This document shows, one piece after another, positions 61,685-64,000 of a stretch of DNA of 64,000 nt; position 1 is the stretch's first letter; each line of letters opens with the position of its first letter. Location: the NCBI RefSeq assembly GCF_000374445.1, contig NZ_KB894425.1, positions 1 to 64,000 of the forward strand, in the 5' to 3' direction. A program made the position numbers and the translations under genes. Under the pieces are notes generated by a model. The model saw nothing but the letters and a program-made list of their open reading frames with translations. It had not been told where the DNA came from and did no database searches. This DNA comes from Actinokineospora enzanensis DSM 44649 (GTDB lineage: Bacteria; Actinomycetota; Actinomycetes; Mycobacteriales; Pseudonocardiaceae).

Positions 61685-61978
61685 GTGCCACAGTTCGCGT
61701 ACTGGATCCTGAAGGTCATCGACTGGGCCGCCGTGCCCGTCGCGGTCTTCGCGCTCGTCCATGCGCTGATGCAGCGGCCGGATGCCTACTCGGCCGCCGA
61801 GCGCCTCACCAAGCCCGCCTGGGTGGGCATCACAGCGGGGGCCACGGCGGCGCAGTTCCTGTTCAGCTTCGCGGGCACGGGCTGGATCTTCTGGATGGCG
61901 AGCCTGGTCGCGGCCCTGGTCTACATCGTGGATGTCCGCCCCCGACTGATCGAGGTGCAGCGCGGCCAGCGGTGGTGA
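61685..61978 (+). CDS. DUF2516 membrane protein
   Basis: A 97-residue protein with two or three membrane helices (residues about 5-30 and 45-85) and a DUF2516 pattern (AYWILKVIDWAAVPVAVFALVHALMQRPDAY, GWIFWMASLVAALVYIVDVRPRL). The equivalent of Rv0476 downstream of hbhA. Function unknown. GTG start; overlaps the following hydrolase by 7 bp. Confidence 0.87.
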   Translation: MPQFAYWILKVIDWAAVPVAVFALVHALMQRPDAYSAAERLTKPAWVGITAGATAAQFLFSFAGTGWIFWMASLVAALVYIVDVRPRLIEVQRGQRW

Positions 61979-62706
61979 TTTCCCGGGCGTACGGCTCGGG
62001 TGACCCACGCACGGTGGTCGTGCCCGGGTTGGGTGCCACCGCCGGGGAGGCGCGGATTCCCGCGTCCGGGTTGCCGGGTACACGGATCGTGCTGACCCTG
62101 CCGGGTCATGTGGACGCTCCACCCGCCCCGGCGGAGTACTGGACCTATCCCTCGATCGCGGCCGACATCGCACCCGTCGTGCGCACTGCCCGCCGGGCGA
62201 TCGGGGTGTCGCTCGGCGCGGGCGCACTCTGCGCGCTCGTTGCCGACGAACCGGACATCCTGGACCGACTGGTGCTGATGCTGCCCGCTGTGTTGGCGAA
62301 ACCGCGGCCGACCGGGGCAGCCGCGGTCGTGCTGGACATGGCCGCGGCGGCCGACAGCGGTGATCGCGACCGGCTGCGTGCCCTGGTCGCCGAGACGTCC
62401 CCGGTCGGACCGGCGGCCTACATCGAGGAACGCACCACCGCGCTGCTGCGGCTGGGACCGGCGTTGCGGGCCGCGTCCGGCCAGCTTGCCGTCACCGATC
62501 CGGTGACGCTCGACCGGGTGACCGCCGACGTGCTCGTCATCGCCGCGACCGGGGACCGGCTGCACCCGTCCGAGGTGGCCGAGGAGGTGGCGGCCGCCTT
62601 CCCCCGCGCCCGACTGGCGCGCTTCGACTCCGCCGCCCCGCTCGTTACCCACCGCGATGACGTGCGCGTTCTGGTGCGGGACTTCCTCGATCATGAACGG
62701 CGCTAA
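61972..62706 (+). CDS. Alpha/beta hydrolase
   Basis: A 244-residue hydrolase. The nucleophile elbow is IGVSLGAGA (GxSxG), TVVVPGLGATAGEAR is the oxyanion region, TGDRLHP carries the acid and the catalytic His is probably in LVTHRDDV. The substrate is unknown; an ester or lipid is likely. Two adjacent GTG codons could start it; both overlap the DUF2516 gene. Part of the conserved hbhA neighbourhood operon. Confidence 0.82.
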   Translation: MVISRAYGSGDPRTVVVPGLGATAGEARIPASGLPGTRIVLTLPGHVDAPPAPAEYWTYPSIAADIAPVVRTARRAIGVSLGAGALCALVADEPDILDRLVLMLPAVLAKPRPTGAAAVVLDMAAAADSGDRDRLRALVAETSPVGPAAYIEERTTALLRLGPALRAASGQLAVTDPVTLDRVTADVLVIAATGDRLHPSEVAEEVAAAFPRARLARFDSAAPLVTHRDDVRVLVRDFLDHERR

Positions 62707-63256
62707 CATCGGGTCGGTGACCTGGACAATCGCCGGAAGCCTCACCGTTCTGCCCGCCGCCGACCACCCCGAACTGCTCGCCGATCCCGTGGTCAAGGCG
62801 CTCGCCGACCTGGACGCGAGCCGGATCGGTGTCGCGGAGATCGACCCGGGGCTCGCCGACACCGCCGCCTTCTGCGAGCACTACGGCTCCTCGTTGAGCG
62901 CCTCCGCCAACTGCGTGGTCGTGCTCGGCAAACGCGGCGGCGAGGAACGGCTGGCCGCCTGCCTGGTACTGGCCACCACCCGCGCGGACGTGAACGGCGT
63001 GCTGCGCAAGCAGATGGACGTCCGCAAGGCCTCCTTCGCGCCCATGGACCGGGCGGTGAGCGACAGCGGTATGGCCTACGGCGGCATTACCCCCATCGGG
63101 CTGCCCGCCGAATGGCCGCTCTACATCGACGCCGCGGTCGCGGCCGCGCCGGAGTTGGTGATCGGCAGCGGAATCCGCGGCAGCAAGTTGCTGGTTCCCG
63201 GTGATCTCATGGCCGCGCTCCCGGGCGCCACGGTGGTCGAGGGTCTCGCGCGTTGA
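62693..63256 (+). CDS. YbaK/EbsC-family aminoacyl-tRNA deacylase-like protein
   Basis: About 187 residues, of the YbaK/prolyl-tRNA-deacylase domain family. CVVVLGKRGGEERLAACLVLATTRADVNGVLRKQMDVRKASFAP contains the core with Lys, and GGITPIGLPAEWPLYID the GxxxP segment of the family. It may clear misacylated tRNA or modify other substrates. ATG at 62693 overlaps the hydrolase by 14 bp; GTG at 62717 is an alternative with similar support. Confidence 0.78.
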   Translation: MNGANIGSVTWTIAGSLTVLPAADHPELLADPVVKALADLDASRIGVAEIDPGLADTAAFCEHYGSSLSASANCVVVLGKRGGEERLAACLVLATTRADVNGVLRKQMDVRKASFAPMDRAVSDSGMAYGGITPIGLPAEWPLYIDAAVAAAPELVIGSGIRGSKLLVPGDLMAALPGATVVEGLAR

Positions 63257-63384
63257 CCACCCGCCGATAGACCGAACGAGCGTCCTTTGCCCCGACGATC
63301 GTCGGGTTGACGCCACATTCCCTGTTCCGCTTCGCATTCCTGTGCTTGCATACGCCCCGTGGGCGGGTAAGGAGGGGCACGGAA

Positions 63385-64000
63385 GTGACTACACAGACCG
63401 AGATCGATGGAATAGCCGTCGAGCGGGGGACGATCCGGGTCGGCGTCGTTGACGACGAACCGATGGCGCGCTCGTTCGTGACCAAGATCCTCGGAGCGGC
63501 GGCCGACGTGGAGGTCGTCGCCGAGGGGGCGGACGGTGCCGAGGCCCTGGAGCTGGTGCGCACCAGGGAGCTCGACGTACTGCTGCTTGACCTGCGCATG
63601 CCGCGCATGGACGGGCTCGACACGCTCCGCGAGCTGCGGAGACAGCCGCGGGTACCCGCGGTGGTGGTGTTGACGACCTTCCACGCCGACCAGGCCGTGG
63701 CCACCGCGCTGCGGCTCGGTGCGAAAGGTTTCCTGCTCAAGCACATCGAGCCTGCGGAGCTGGTGCGCGCGGTGCGGGTGGCGGCCAACGGCGGCGCGGT
63801 CCTCGATCCGACGCTGACCAACGACCTGATGGGCCACCTGGCCACGCACCACCTGGACCGGATCGGCGCGGCCGCCGAGGTGGCGCGGCTGTCGGCCCGG
63901 TTGCGGGACGTGCTGCGGCTGGTGGGCCTTGGCCGCAGCAACGGCGAGATCGCCGAGGAACTGCGGCTCTCCGACTCGACCGTGCGGGGTTATGTGTCGG
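63385..64000 (+). CDS. NarL/FixJ-type response regulator (partial)
   Basis: A two-component response regulator running off the window end (205 residues visible). The receiver domain has VGVVDDEPMARS (acidic pocket), LLLDLRMPRMDG (phosphorylated Asp), VVVLTTFH (Thr) and KGFLLKHIEP (Lys). The C-terminal LuxR-type HTH begins at GLGRSNGEIAEELRLSDSTVRGYV. GTG at 63385 follows GGAGGGG. The partner sensor kinase is not in the window. Confidence 0.88.
   Translation, partial: MTTQTEIDGIAVERGTIRVGVVDDEPMARSFVTKILGAAADVEVVAEGADGAEALELVRTRELDVLLLDLRMPRMDGLDTLRELRRQPRVPAVVVLTTFHADQAVATALRLGAKGFLLKHIEPAELVRAVRVAANGGAVLDPTLTNDLMGHLATHHLDRIGAAAEVARLSARLRDVLRLVGLGRSNGEIAEELRLSDSTVRGYVS

Overview
The window is high-GC DNA with strong GC3 bias, frequent GTG starts, 4-bp ATGA/GTGA gene overlaps and actinomycete gene sets (HbhA locus, SigE-family sigma factor, PucR/PadR/MocR regulators, AICE-type element). 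It fits a filamentous actinomycete chromosome, most plausibly Pseudonocardiaceae. Genus is not determinable by eye. No rRNA, CRISPR array or transposase was seen.

Region 1 (1-6608) is the right-hand part of an integrated, replicating element. It ends in the 3' half of a tRNA-Phe gene (about 6526-6567) followed by a terminator, the usual footprint of an element integrated into a tRNA gene. From left to right it has an excisionase-like gene, about 1.1 kb of non-coding DNA packed with iterons and palindromes (a probable origin), a DUF3987-type P-loop replication protein with a small upstream ORF, three small ORFs (two of them tandem paralogues), a second MerR/excisionase-type HTH protein, and a divergent GntR/UTRA regulator with CTAGTAC operators. 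Integrase and transfer genes are not in the visible part.

Region 2 (6609-7513) is a non-coding junction with an extremely G-rich strand.

Region 3 (7514-40319) is a large exopolysaccharide locus. It has an initiating sugar transferase, nucleotide-sugar enzymes (Gfo/Idh dehydrogenase, SDR epimerase, two DegT aminotransferases, NeuD-like and WbpD-like acyltransferases, UDP-glucose-type dehydrogenase), an asparagine-synthase-like amidotransferase, several glycosyltransferases, a flippase, a Wzy/ligase, a Wzz-like protein, a GT39-like membrane protein, a beta-helix lipoprotein, an MFS transporter and a 1351-residue secreted protein with a dimethylformamidase-beta-like domain and three DUF4082 repeats. 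Together they suggest a polymer containing N-acetylated, possibly amidated, amino-uronic acids. A SigE-family sigma factor between two paralogous membrane proteins sits in the middle.

Region 4 (40320-64000) is mixed chromosomal: a PP2C-like protein, an HTH/Clp-N pair with palindromic operators, a Ca2+/H+ antiporter, a YczE/MocR pair, a four-hairpin intergenic array, an ECF sigma operon, an aminotransferase, DUF445, CGNR, a PadR-ABC-FtsX export operon, a PhyH-like protein lacking apparent iron ligands, PucR, a zinc-ribbon pair, DinB, the XRE-hbhA-DUF2516 locus, a hydrolase, a YbaK protein and a response regulator cut by the window end. DnaA-box-like sequences recur between genes here.
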